Notes under the pieces: generated by a model
Seen by the model: the letters and a program-made list of their open reading frames with translations, nothing else
Databases searched by the model: none
What the model was told of the DNA's origin: nothing
Part shown: in pieces, positions 46,891-58,431 of the stretch
Position numbering within the stretch: position 1 is the first letter of the stretch
Layout of the letters: each line of letters begins with the position of its first letter
Position numbers and translations under genes: made by a program
DNA from: Chamaecrista fasciculata
Lineage: Eukaryota; Streptophyta; Magnoliopsida; Fabales; Fabaceae
Direction of reading: 5' to 3'
DNA: 64,000 bases
NCBI GenBank assembly: GCA_003254925.1
Contig: QANZ01050747.1
Location: 146,673-210,672 of the forward strand

Positions 46891-47591
46891 AGAAAAATGC
46901 AATTCAACGTCGTGCATTGATGCGCATAGAAATACGTCTCAAAACAGAGGTGTTTGAAAAGTGAGAATGTTAAAACAAGAAGCAGCTAAGAAATTGCTTC
47001 GATGTCATGATGCATTAAAAAGAAAAGAAATACCAAAAAAGAGGCTTTTAAAAAGCAAGAAAATTAAAACAAGGTGGCATGGGAAATGCGATATATTATT
47101 AGGCTTATAGGCTACTACGATAGGACCCTTGAAATCCTAATCAATGGAACAGCTGGCAGTTGATTGCAAATTGCAACAAGCAAAGCAGTGGGTCAAGTCA
47201 ACAATAAGCAATAGCTCACTGTTTTGGAGTGAGACTATACGTTACTAAATTGTTTGCACTCTCTAAATACTATACCCTAATTTATTTAATTATTCTTAAA
47301 TCATTAGATTATATATTTTTATAAGTTCGGGTTCTGAATTCTGATGGAAAGGCTCAAGAACTTTCGTATTTAATTATTTTATTATCACACAAAATTCTAA
47401 ACATAATCGGACAAATAAGAGATAGAATTCCCATGAGCTTCAATTTTGAATAATAATAATTTTTTGTTTCCAAATTAGGACTTTTCTTTTTCTTTCTTTT
47501 TGGGGCTCAAAGAGGACAGACATTCTAAAATAGTAAATTGCAGTATCGTATGGGCTATATGGTGTAGACGTGAAAGAGTAGGGTAGAAAAA
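46891..47591. other. Intergenic spacer
   Basis: AT-rich. No gene, RNA or complete repeat recognised. Confidence 0.4.
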
Positions 47592-47754
47592 GGTCAAAAC
47601 CTCAAATTAATCCTAAATTTATTGGGTAGACTTCAAATTGGTTCTAAATATTTTATTTATTTCATATTAGTCTTATATATTTTTATAATTTTTCAGATTA
47701 ATCTCATATCTACTTTTGAAATGCGATTTGACCTCATTTACTAATAGTCTCAAT

Positions 47755-48246
47755 CAAGGTTATTAAGATCGAGATCTTAGATCGTATAAGATTGAGATCT
47801 TAATAAGACCTACTGCCAGATAGTATGAAAGATCGTATTTGGTTAAGATTATATCAGGATCGCGATTTTCTAGTTAAGATCCTACGATCCAAGGAATTCT
47901 CTTTTTTTTTTTTAGAATTTTGGCTCAAAATGCAACATGTCGACTATTTTTTTTTATATATTGTAAATTTATGATTGTTGAGTTGATTGTTACTTGTTGA
48001 TTCTGAATTAATAATAATAATAATGGATCAAGTTGTTGAAACTTGAATAATGCAACAAATATTCCTCTCTTATTATGATTTTCTATGGCAAAGACATATT
48101 TTTTATATATAAAAATTTGTTAGGATCTTAAGATCTCAGGAAAAAAAATTTTTGTTAGGATCTTACGATCCTCGATCCGATTTTACGATTCGTTCTATTT
48201 TTCAGTCCTTCCAATTTTTGTTAAGATCTCGATCTTAATAACCTTG
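47755..48246. mobile_element. hAT-type MITE, GATC-rich (copy 2)
   Basis: Ends CAAGGTTATTAAGATCGAGA and TCTCGATCTTAATAACCTTG, identical to copy 1 at 31799. A perfect 8-bp duplication GTCTCAAT flanks it (47747-47754, 48247-48254). The middle differs from copy 1. Confidence 0.93.
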
Positions 48247-48531
48247 GTCTCAATTGGCCAGAGAGGATAGAACTAGATCCTCTGCAGTGCAAATGTACTG
48301 TAGTTAAGAAAGAAAATAAGAGTTAAAGAGACAATGTGTCAATGAGATCTACATTTCTTTCTCTAAATTTCAGTGTATTTACATTGTAAAGGATCTAGAT
48401 TCTAGAAAAGTCTTTTAAAACATTAACACGTAGTTTTAAACTCCTTGCATTTTGATTTGAAATGAGAGAAATAGAACCAACTTTATATATTTGATTGTGA
48501 AATGAGCTATTTTTTTTTTTATGGATAACAA

Positions 48532-49396
48532 GAGACCTATTGGTGCCTCTAACGTTTTGAGTTAGTTTCAGTTATGCCCACAACGTTTGTTTTGTGTCAA
48601 TTCAGGGTCCTACAAGGACCGGAGAAAAACTATTCCCCGCAACGTTTTACATTGTTGTAAATCATATCCTAACCTCAACTAGTTTTAGGCTAAAGTCCTA
48701 TTATGGTCCCTCAAGTTTGCTCAAAGTTCTGTTTTGGTCCCTCAACTCAAAGTCATTCATTCACCATCATCTTCACCACCACCACCACCACCACCACCGT
48801 CAACAGCACCACCGCTGCCGAGCTTTTTTGGCGAGGTTCGTCTTCTCTGGCAAACTTTTCGATGATATACACGGCGGTCCCAACGATTACGAAAAACTCT
48901 TAATCTAAGGGTTTTTTACCTCCTGAGTTAAATGGCCGCTTGCATTTTGCGAAAAAATGACCGAAAATATGATTTTCGGTGATTGTGTAATTTTTCAACA
49001 GCTTGCCAGTCATTTTTTTTTGCAAAATGGAGGCCGTCATTGAACTCAGGAGGTCAAAAAACCTTGGATTATGAATTTTTTTAGTCGTTGGAGTTGTAGT
49101 GTATCTTGCCGGAGAAGACGAACCTCGCAGGAAAAGCTCGGCGGTTGTGGTGCTGCTGATGGTGGTGGTGGTGTTAGTGGTGAAAATAATGATGAATCAA
49201 GGACTGAGTTGAGGGACCAAAACGAAACTTTGAGCAAACTTGAGGGACCAAAATAAGACTTTTACCCAAAAAAATTGAGTTAGGGTATAATTGACAACAA
49301 TGTGAAACATAGAAGCATAAATGACACAAAAAAAACGTTGGGGGCATAACTAAAATTGACCCTAAACATTAAGGGCAGCAACAAGGCATTGCCTTT
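48532..49396. mobile_element. Family E foldback element nested in family A
   Basis: The left arm (CAGTTATGCCCACAACGTTT, TTTTGTGTCAATT) and right arm (AATGACACAAAAAAAACGTT, GGGGGCATAACTAAAATTGA) are inverted. It is interrupted by another foldback element at about 48689-49267. Borders are approximate. Confidence 0.6.
48689..49267. mobile_element. Innermost foldback element with GC-richer palindromic core
   Basis: The left arm (GTCCTATTATGGTCCCTCAA, GTTCTGTTTTGGTCCCTCAA) is inverted at the right (TTGAGGGACCAAAACGAAAC, TTGAGGGACCAAAATAAGAC). The core carries inverted copies of a CACCACCACC run and of GCCGAGCTTTTTTGGCGAGG (partner CCTCGCAGGAAAAGCTCGGC), which gives gene-like codon texture but no long frame. 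Confidence 0.6.
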
Positions 49397-49634
49397 TGGA
49401 TCTGATTTAACTTCATTTACTAACGGCTTTAACTAAATGAAAAAGGCACTCGTCAAAAGTAACCTTGTAGATCTAAATTCTTTGCATTTGAACTTGAAAC
49501 GAGAGATATGATTAGTTTAAGACCATCTTGATAAATTATGAAAAAAAACAGAGGATCAAACTGAAATAAGTAAAATATGTAGAATCAATTTGAAATTCAT
49601 CCTATATATTTGGGACTAATATGATTTTTTGACC

Positions 49635-50339
49635 AATACGAAAATATAGAAAATGTTTCAAGTTAGGGATATAGAGTGTGGGTCCAGTTTGCACCGTTAC
49701 ACACAATAAGTTGTAAGAAAACGTTGTTTTCATATGTCACATTGCCGGCGCAAAACCGTTCACTCAGCATTAAGCATTTAATAGGGTTCCCAGTTTTCTC
49801 TTCCCACATTGCAGAATTGGAAATCAAATTCAATGACCCCAATGCAACTTTCTCCATTCAGGAATTTATGCTATCTGTCTTCACATACTCACTAAACTTT
49901 CCATTTCTAAATCATTTATTGTTATTATTCCATTATTTGATATTTGTATTAATGCATTAAGTATTTCTTGTTTCAAAAAACCATCTGGTACAATATTTTG
50001 ATTTAATGCATTTTTTTTAAAAAAATTTATATTATAAGCTTAAGTTTAGATATGAATAAGTGTGGAATAAAACGGTAAAATTGCATTTAAAGCCATGAGA
50101 TAAGTGGTAATGTAATGGCCCACTGATTCAAACCAACTGGCACAATGGCATATCATTAGCATTTTGCAGTTGTGTAGTCACCACCCTATAGCTCCTACTA
50201 CGTAACCTTCGCAAATAAGTAAGCCAGGGATCTGGATCCTCTATATTCTTAGTATATTTTAAATAAATAAGAAAAAGTAGAAAGGAAAAATGTTTGTACA
50301 AGTCTTCCACATTTATTATTTGGTGATAGACACTCTTTT
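49635..50339. other. Intergenic spacer
   Basis: No gene or complete repeat is recognised. Short frames here lack domain support. Confidence 0.4.
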
Positions 50340-50884
50340 TACTGGTTCAATTGACGGTCCAACCATTAAACTGGTAGTTTAATCGCTTGTTAAATTTTTG
50401 TTTTATAATTTCACATTTTAATTTTTAAATAAAAAACTAATGAAATCATATTTAAAGTTCATTTAATTTAAAAGTTCACTTAATTTAAAATCAGATTTAA
50501 AGTTCACTTAATGAAATTAGATTTAAAATTGTTTGATTTTATAAAATTTTAAAATTAATGAAATCAGATTTAAGTTCACTTAATTTATCTAGATTGAAAT
50601 CAGATTTAAAATTGTTTGATTTGTATAAAATGTATTATATTTAAAAATTTATCTAGCTATATATGTGTTATGTTGTGTTTATTTTATGTCTTTATATTAT
50701 TCTTGTAACGTATTCTATTTTAATTCAATTTTAATTGTATGTATATAATGATTCTACTTTATATATAATAAAAGAAATTAATATTTATTATTTATTGCAT
50801 CATCTGGTTCGCCAGGTTAAACCGATCAAACCATGAACCCAACACTTGTCTGAGTCATTGAACGGTTCGGTCCTGACAACATTG
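50340..50884. mobile_element. Degenerate member of the CCGG-rich hAT-type MITE group
   Basis: The left part has GGTTCAATTGACGGTCCAAC. The right part has CGAACGGTTCGG-like words and ends GGTCCTGACAACATTG, a diverged version of the 34880-35704 terminus. Between them are repeated ATCAGATTTAAAGTTCACTT units. No target duplication is visible. Confidence 0.5.
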
Positions 50885-50892
50885 ATTTTAAC

Positions 50893-51077
50893 CAAGCTTG
50901 GTTGGTCTAGTGGTCGAGCTCACTAGGTCGCTTAAGCAAGTGTCGGGGGTTCGAATCCCGCCTTGTGTATGCAACAATCAATTGACCAATGACAGACCCT
51001 TAAATGGAGCACAAATCTGCAAAGGATTAGTCCTTGGCCTGTTGGGCTGGGGGATACCTTGGGCAACTAAAAAAAAA
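50893..51077 (+). mobile_element. tRNA-derived SINE
   Basis: Pol III A box TGGTCTAGTGG (50903-50913) and a perfect B box GGTTCGAATCC (50948-50958) head a body with CCAATGACAGACCCTTAAAT and GGATTAGTCCTTGGCCTG, ending in an A-run (51069-51077). Sequences of this layout are known dicot SINEs with a tRNA-like head. It starts nine bases after the hAT-like element end. No target duplication could be confirmed. Confidence 0.8.
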
Positions 51078-51435
51078 GTTGGGGTGATATTTTTTTTTTT
51101 TTATATATTTATATGTAATATATTGAGTAAATATTATTTTATACTATAGTTTTAAAGGTCCGACTACCAAAAAAATCCTTTAGACATATATAATAACTAG
51201 GGGCTTTGGGGCACGCAAATATGTATGTAAAATAAATGAGAGACCAAATCGTTAACTCAGTAAAAAAGGAGATACCAAATAGTAAGTTTTATCTTATTTT
51301 AATTACGTGTAATATTTTTATTTTAATATAATTGGGAGAACGACCAGAAGATTCCTCCCGCAAATAATATAGTATAGATACGAGTGATAAGCTCAAGAAG
51401 ATAGGGGTATTAGTAACGAAAAAATGAAAAAATAA

Positions 51436-51881
51436 GGTGAAAACTTCAAGTTGATTCCAACTGTATAGAATATATTTCAAATTAGTCATAAATATGTCAT
51501 TTGTTTAAGACTAATTCTAAATATTTTCATAATTTTTTAAATTGGTCACAAAGACACAAACTAATCATATCTCTCATTTCAAATTCAAATGTGACGAATC
51601 TAGAGTTACAGAATTGCTTTTGACGAACATTTTTTCTATACAGTTAGGATAATCAATAAATAAGGTTAAATTAATCCCATAAATGAGTTGCTCGATTTAT
51701 AATCAAACAATTAAAACTAATCATATCTCTCTCATTTGAGAAAAATGACATATTATAAATAGATTTGAGACCAATTTAAAAAGTTATAAAAACATATAAG
51801 AATAATTCAAAACACATTAAATATTTAAGATTAGTTTAAAATTTATCCTCATATATTTAGGACCAATTTGCGATTTTGACC
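51436..51881. mobile_element. Family A foldback element
   Basis: Starts GGTGAAAACTTCAAGTTGAT and ends AGGACCAATTTGCGATTTTGACC. Flanks AAAATGAAAAAATAA and AAAAATGAAAGAATA are similar. Uninterrupted. Confidence 0.7.
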
Positions 51882-52066
51882 AAAAATGAAAGAATAGAAA
51901 AAGAGGAATAAAAATAAACAAAGTGCAAAGCCGAGGCGTGTTGGCCCTTCAAAACCCGTATACCGTTTCAACTCTCCGTCTTCCTCACACACAGCACACC
52001 CAAAAGTCACCAAAAACCACTGTCACTTCATCATCATCATCTCCATCTTCGTCTTCGTCTCTCTAG

Positions 52067-52168
52067 GTATTATTATTATTTTGCATTCTCATTTCCTCTA
52101 CTATTTCATTACCTCAAAATGGACTCCAAATAACGCTACATCTCCATTTCTTCTTTGTTCATTTCCAG
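52067..52168 (+). other. 5' UTR intron of the LEA2 gene
   Basis: CTCTAG|GTATTATT at 52067 and CATTTCCAG|A at 52168 are good splice sites. The next base is followed directly by the ATG at 52170. The upstream exon has the CT- and CATC-rich look of a plant leader. Confidence 0.6.
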
Positions 52169-52169
52169 A

Positions 52170-55100
52170 ATGCACCACGCGAAATCGGACTCGGAGGTTA
52201 CGAGCGTCGATCAATCATGGCCGGCGCGATCGCCTCGACGGCCGATTTACTACGTTCAGAGTCCGTCGAACCACGATGTCGAGAAAATGTCATACGTTTC
52301 GAGTCCTTTAGGTTCGCCTCACCATTACTACCATTCCTCGCCGATTCACCATTCTCGCGAGTCCTCGACCTCTCGATTCTCTGTTTCCCTAAAAAACCCT
52401 AGAAATCTCTCCGCCTGGAAGAAGCTCCACCAGCCGCAGCACCCTGACGGCGTCGGCGACGACGGCGGCGACGACGACGACGATGAAGACGGAATCGCCG
52501 GCGAGGACTCCGGCCGTAACGTCAGGCTGTATTTCTGCTTCTTCTTGCTCTTCGTGTTGCTATTCACGGTGTTTTCATTGATCCTTTGGGGAGCTAGCAA
52601 GAATTACGACCCCAAAGTCTTCGTTAAGGTCATATTTCTTCATCTTGGATTTTTTTTTTTTCTTTTTTGCAAATGGATTTGGGGGTTAGGTTTTGAACTT
52701 GTCTTAATTTTGATTGTTTATTTATTTCATTATCATTCGAAGTTTAAAATATATAAAACTTTCTCTAACATATTTTTGGTGTGTCGAAACTCAAAAAGTC
52801 TTCTAAAAGTTTGAAAAGTGATCAAATATCTTTTTAGATTTATTTTATTTTATTTAAAAATTTTATTAATTTTTTTTATAAGTTTATTATTTTCCTTACC
52901 GTTTTTATCAATTTAGATTTAAAATTAATTATTATTAAAAAATAATGATGAACAATATTTAAAACTTTTTTTAATAAAATTTAAATAAAAGAGTTCATTG
53001 TCCAAATTTGAAAATCTAGTGTTTTTCTGTTTTCTTTTTTAATTTTCAAATTCGATTGTGATTAAAATTTTGATTTTAATATTGAGAATTGAAGTATTCT
53101 AAGTTCTAACATTCTAATTTTTTAAATGCCATGATGGAGAGAGGGGAGAGATCTATTTAAAGAAAAAAGTGTGAAAGCATTCTAACTTTCTATCTTAAAA
53201 TTGAAATTTAGTTATGGCAAAAGTACTTTTAGGTCCTTAAACTTTACATTAATTTTGTCTTCAAGTTTTTTTTTTCAATTTCATTTCAATATTTTATATT
53301 TTGAACAATTTTATCTTTAATTTATTTAAATTTTTTTTTTATCAATTTTACATTATTTGTCATCCGTCGTACAAAATCAATTGTTTACAATTATCTAAAG
53401 TGAGATAAAAAAGATAAAATCAATCAAAATGAAAACTATGAGGGATGAAATTGAAAATTGATGAGAAGTTAGAGATCAAAACAGCGCTTTTGGCTTTATT
53501 TATTTTATTTATTTATACTGGTGGTGATTTGAGTTCTGATCCTGACGTGGGTGTTAGTATCATTGTTATTTAGTTTAATTGTATATTGTATATTTGTGGA
53601 ATATTTAATGATGGGAAAATTTTTTTGGGATTTTGGGGGAGAGCAGAACATAGTGTTCGAGGATTTGAATATACAAGCAGGGAATGATGCAACAGGAGTG
53701 CCCACTGATATGCTATCCTTGAACTCAACGGTGAGGATTCTGTACAGAAATCCAGCTACATTCTTCGGTGTCCACGTCACTTCAACCCCTTTCCAACTCT
53801 ATTACTACCAACTTAACATTGCTTCTGGCCAGGTTCATCACTTTAATCTTCCCTTTCATTCATATCCATCATCACTTTAAAAGGTTATAATTATCTCACT
53901 ACATTTCTACATATTTATGTTCAAGCTGAAAATAAGAGATATAAATAGTGGTTATCTTAACCATTTGGATCATCTATAATACTTTAGAGATATAGTGCAG
54001 AGAAAAATAGAAATAGATTGGAGAGGAAAAATGTAAATAGAATCCACTTTCTCTCTCCACGTCACCCCACCTCTAGTGCACTGAAGATCCAAATTGATAA
54101 CCTTAGAAATGGTAGTGTTAGGGGTGTTCAAAACCGAACCAAACTAATTTAACCAAACTAAACCGAAGCGAACCAAAGCAATAACTGAACCAAACCGACT
54201 AACGAGCGGTTTGATTTGGTTGAAAATGCATTAAAATTGGATGGTTTGGTTTGGTTAACAATTTAGACATACAATTAATTGAACTGCTAGTACTTATATA
54301 TAAGTTTTTTAACTTTTATTGTGTTATATATGATTAAATTTTTTATAATCATTTAATTTTATCATACTTTTAATTATGTTCTCTTAAAATCATTAAAATT
54401 TGTCATTTTAATCAATGAGACTAACTACTTTTTAGTCTTTACAATTTAAACTTCTCAAATTTCTAATATTGTTTGTCATATTTTTTTTATATAAATTTGA
54501 CTTACTACTCTTAAATATGATTTTTTTTTCTAATTTTATAATTAATTAATGAAAACAACAAATAAATTTGTTAACCGTTCAAACCGACCGCCAAAATCAC
54601 TTATTTATTGGTTTGATTTGATTAAACAAATTATTTTTAACAATTTGGTTAAGAATTACTTCAAACCGATGTGAGGGGTTCGATTAAAAATTTTGTTAAT
54701 AATCGCCTAAATCGCTCAACGAACACCTCTATAATATTGTTTGTAAGAAAGGTTAGGGAAGGGCAAGATGGTCTTTTCACATGGATCTTTTAATCTTGTT
54801 CTTGGGTTAAGAGTGGGGTCAAATGTGTGTGTGTGTGTAAAGGTGTCTTGGGAATACTGACATAGTGAATAACTTGAATTTGATTGGTGATATCTTTATG
54901 AGAGGATGGTCTCCTAAAGCCTGCTGCCCCCTGCCTCCATTCGTGCTTCATCAATTCTCTCAGTTTTTCTTGACAAGTGTGCCCCACTATATATCTTTTT
55001 CCCGTTGATCCATTCAGATTCATCTCCATCTATATATCCTTTTCTTGTATTTTTCTATTTCTTTGCGTCTTTTCATGGAATACACTAATAACTATTCAGA

Positions 55101-57175
55101 CACGCTTCAATAGTCAATTCCTATAAGTCCTTGTTTGTATATAGATGGATCATGGAATGTTGAAATTAGTATTAAATATATATTTTATTTTTTCATTTTA
55201 GTCTTTGTAAAAAAAATTATTTTAAATCAGTTTTGCTGTTGTAGTTCGTTTTCTTTTTCCTTTTTGATAAATGTTGATGTTGATATATTTTCAGAAGTGT
55301 ATTTTTTTTCTCTCTTCCTGTACCTATTCTTACCATTCACACACTCTCAATCTGACTCATCTCTCTTTGGGACTTTTCTTTTTCTCTTCTTCCAACTCTT
55401 CCAATGTTCTCTCTTTAACTCATCTCTTCAGACTTTTATCGACCTGAGAAATTGATTGCTTTATGAAAAGTACAACAAAGCTTCCTTTGTTGTTACTTTA
55501 TTCAAATAAAATCAATCAATTTTCATCTCATTCTTCTTGACAATAGGGGTAGTCTAGTCGCATTTGTATGTCATTTCTCCGAATTTGGATCTCTAAATTT
55601 ATTCTTTCGGAGTTCTCCGTAATTAAGAGAGGGAGAAATGAAATTATAAAATGAAACACAGAGTTTCATTTAAATTCAGTGGTCAATGTGACAACTCCGC
55701 CCCTTCACGATTAGGGGTGTCAAAAAGGGTCTACGTCTGTGGACCTGGGCCGGCCTGCCCACTAAATGGCGGTTTTGGATTTGAAAATTTGAACCCGATT
55801 AAATGCGGGCCTAAATGGGCTAGCTTGTTTGGCCCGTAGGCTAAACGGTACAGTGCAAGCTGCCCGCATATTTTTTATACAAAAATTCTGGACATAGTAC
55901 TTACTATTACTGCAATTGTATGTTGTATCATAGTTTTTTTTTTTTTTTTAAAGTCAATCTTATTTTTTTTGAGTGGTCCAATAGGCCAATCTTCAAACTA
56001 ATACATAAAAAAAATAAAGTTTCTCATACAATGCAGTTAAGCATCAAAATCACCAGTGCAGTGCATTATGTGCCCAACTTCCTCTTTACACGTGCGTGCA
56101 GTGCATCAGTAATTACTTTTTAAAAAAAACACTGCATATTTGAGTTTTTGGAAAGAGTTTTGGCCCAACAATTTTTTTAAAGAATTAAAAGCCCGCGGGC
56201 CAGCCCGTTTAGACTGCGGGCATTTATGGACGGTCTTGGACATGACATTTAAGGTCCGTTTACAAACAGGCTGGCCCGCCACAGCCCGTCAAAAGACGGG
56301 CCCATCGCAGGTGTGGATGGGCCAGTAAATTTTGACAGCCCTATTCACAATTGTCTAAATGTAGAGAACTTCATAAAATTCAATTTTAGAGGATCCAGGT
56401 CCCATTTCTTTCTGCCACTGAAATATTGTTGCTAATATATATATATGTATCAAATTGTAAGTTTCACTCGTTAAATAATTAAAAAATAGTAAAATTAGTG
56501 ATCCATTTTAATATTGAGAGACATTCACTATATGAGAATCAAATGTTGAGAGTTCACATTCTTTACAGTATAGTCCTATATAGGAATCATAACATTTATA
56601 CTTGATGGATATCTTATGAGTTTGGATACGGATTTGAGTCTAAGCCTAATGTATGAATAGATTTGAAAATGTATAGTGCTTATTATATATATCGTATTGG
56701 TGTCGTACGGAATGAAATATCTATGTTTCATAGATCTTTATACTTGTTCATGATCGAGTATAGGGGTGGAGATCATAGTACTCTATCTATATTCTATAGT
56801 TCCATTCCATATCTATTATCATTTCTAATCATATATACCTATATATTTGTGTGATGAAATTGATTTTGTTGGTGAATGAAAATGCAGATGGAGGAGTTCT
56901 ACCAAGGGAGAAAGACAGAGAGGAAGAAGGTGGTGGTGGTTTCAGGACACCAAGTTCCACTATATGGAGGGGTTTCAGTGCTTGGAGATGCAAGACAAAA
57001 GAAGCAGAATGTGGCATTGCCTCTCAACCTCACATTTGTACTAAGATCAAGGGCTTACATCTTGGGAAGATTGGTTAGGTCTAAATTCTATTCATCAATC
57101 CGATGTTCTCTCACTCTTCATGGCGACAAACTTGGAAAACCTCTTAATTTGACCAATTCATGTTTCTACAATTGA
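52170..57175 (+). CDS. LEA2-type (hydroxyproline-rich glycoprotein family) membrane protein, 3 exons
   Basis: Exons 52170-52628, 53647-53832 and 56888-57175, all phase 0, 310 residues (AAG|GTCATA to GAGCAG|AAC, then CAG|GTTCAT to AATGCAG|ATG). The N-terminus is the family signature (MHHAKSDSEVTSVDQSW, SPRRPIYYVQSPS, HHSRESSTSRFS). An Asp-rich run (97-107) precedes one membrane helix at 119-140 (LYFCFFLLFVLLFTVFSLIL). The outer part is an LEA2/WHy-like domain (IVFEDLNIQAGNDATGVPTD, LNSTVRILYRNPATFFGVHV, VSGHQVPLYGGVSVLG). The family is membrane-anchored, and its molecular role is not well defined. The start is the first ATG after the leader intron. Intron 2 (3.05 kb) holds two hAT-type MITEs. 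The neighbour on the right is an LHT7-like gene, as recalled for Arabidopsis. Confidence 0.9.
54119..54731. mobile_element. hAT-like MITE in LEA2 intron 2 (TAGGGGTGTTC)
   Basis: TAGGGGTGTTCAAAACCGAA and the inverted end CGAACACCTCTA, with AACCGA/TCGGTT-like words near both ends. No clear 8-bp duplication remains, so it is old. Confidence 0.6.
55712..56343. mobile_element. hAT-type MITE in LEA2 intron 2 (TAGGGGTGTCA)
   Basis: Starts TAGGGGTGTCAAAAAGGG and ends TTTTGACAGCCCTA. Flanks TTCACGAT (55704-55711) and TTCACAAT (56344-56351) agree in 7 of 8 bases. GGGCC/GCCCG words are clustered at both ends. No frame of note. Confidence 0.8.
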
Positions 57176-57196
57176 TGATATTCATTCCCACATCAC

Positions 57197-57197
<1 letters not shown>

Positions 57198-57227
<30 letters not shown>

Positions 57228-57228
57228 T
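57198..57228. repeat. (GTAT)n microsatellite
   Basis: About seven units of GTAT just after the LEA2 stop codon, probably in the 3' UTR. Confidence 0.9.
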
Positions 57229-57646
57229 ATCAGTTTGCAAAATCTAGTACAGTTTTGGGCCTTATCTTTTGATGTCCATAAATCCACTCGTCACACATAG
57301 ACATAATTGTTGGCCTTAATTTTCATATGTTGTCTTGTTACTTGTCATATGTAGAATTGGATGGACTGCGTTTGGTGTATATGTGAATATATGTGATTAT
57401 TGGTGGTGGGACTCGGTAAATATCTTACTATCTTTTTTATTCAGTTTTATTCTTCATATATTGTTGCCTTAATTTTCTGTTTATATTTTTTTTTTCTTTT
57501 AATAATGTCAAATTGTTATTGATACAGCATCAATAAAAACAAGTACACAATTAGATATTGACATGTTATGCTAATTGTCGCAAATACAATTTTTGTTGTT
57601 AAGGTTAGTGGGTAAACTAGCATTTCTTTAATTCTAAAATTCTATA
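57229..57646. other. 3' flank of LEA2
   Basis: AT-rich, probably 3' UTR and terminator region. Nothing else is recognised. Confidence 0.4.
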
Positions 57647-58274
57647 TGATGCATCACTATTTGGGCGTACGCCTATTAGGCCCTTGCACCAGACCTCTTT
57701 TCCTCCCCGAACCCCTTAGGACGCACTTGAACCGGTCAAATGCCCCTCCACGCATTTAGAGGCGGTCGTGATCCAACCAGGATTATGGCGCTCGCCCCTG
57801 AGCCTGACAATCACCCACGATTGCCTTGCTCTACAATTCTCGGACCCCGTCATTCTTGCTGGTGAGAGATCATGGCCCATGGACTTGGTCAGACCCACGT
57901 TCTCCAGTCCACTGGCGCCCGCCCTCTAACACTACACGCAATCACCCACGATTGCCTTGCTCCGCAATTCTCGGTCTCCACCACTCTTGTTGGTGGAGAA
58001 CGTGTCCTGCAACGTGGTGCGCCCCTCACGCTGGCCACCACCCTTCGCTCTGCTCTATAAATACTAAATAGAGCTCAACCCAGCAGGTTAAGGTTAGCTA
58101 CTCTTTACTCACCAGAATTCTCTTGCTCTCATATCTCTCAAATACTAACTTGAGCATCGAAGTATTCTTCGCAGGGCCCCCCTGTGAAGTTCTTGTAGGT
58201 ACTTGGACATTCAAGCTTGCTCTTGCAGCCTACACTTGTGAACTAGGTTAGCCTGCCCTTTTTCTAGTTTATCA
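57647..58274 (+). repeat. Ty3/gypsy 5' LTR
   Basis: Ends CTAGTTTATCA immediately before a primer-binding site. A TATA box CTCTATAAATAC lies near 58034. The left border (TGATGCATCA at 57647) is the best TG start but is not proven. It contains a diverged direct repeat (CAATCACCCACGATTGCCTTGCT around 57809 and 57939, each followed by CAATTCTCGG). The region is clearly more GC-rich than its surroundings. Confidence 0.7.
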
Positions 58275-58275
58275 T

Positions 58276-58294
58276 TGGCGCCGTCTGTGGGGAC
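58276..58294 (+). other. Primer-binding site of the gypsy element
   Basis: TGGCGCCGTCTGTGGGGAC, one base after the LTR, is a primer-site sequence typical of plant Ty3/gypsy elements. Confidence 0.8.
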
Positions 58295-58431
58295 CCTACG
58301 CCGTGCGTTCATCACCAAGTGCTCCTCACCACTTTCTACATACGTGAGCCCTTGCGCTCATCCCTCTTGTTTTTTATTAAAAGCTAACTCACCGACGTTT
58401 AACTTGTGAACTAGGTGAATCATATCTTGCT

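Larger units (their letters stand above)
47592..49634. mobile_element. Family A foldback element with two independent insertions
   Basis: Ends GGTCAAAACCTCAAATTAAT and TTTGGGACTAATATGATTTTTTGACC. The arms are separated by a hAT MITE (47755-48246) and a family E element (about 48532-49396), which itself carries a further foldback. Removing the inserts leaves roughly the standard family length. Confidence 0.7.

Noticed and set aside
48594-49256. His-rich and Thr-rich small proteins
   Set aside because: The poly-His and poly-Thr come from a CACCAC run inside a nested foldback, with no other support.
50895-50965. Functional tRNA gene
   Set aside because: The A and B boxes are present, but the 3' half does not close an acceptor stem. 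The body and A-tail are those of a SINE.
53505-53646. Coding extension of LEA2 exon 2 upstream of 53647
   Set aside because: The frame is open but the sequence is hydrophobic and intron-like. The acceptor GAGCAG at 53646 gives the family-conserved K-NIVFED junction.
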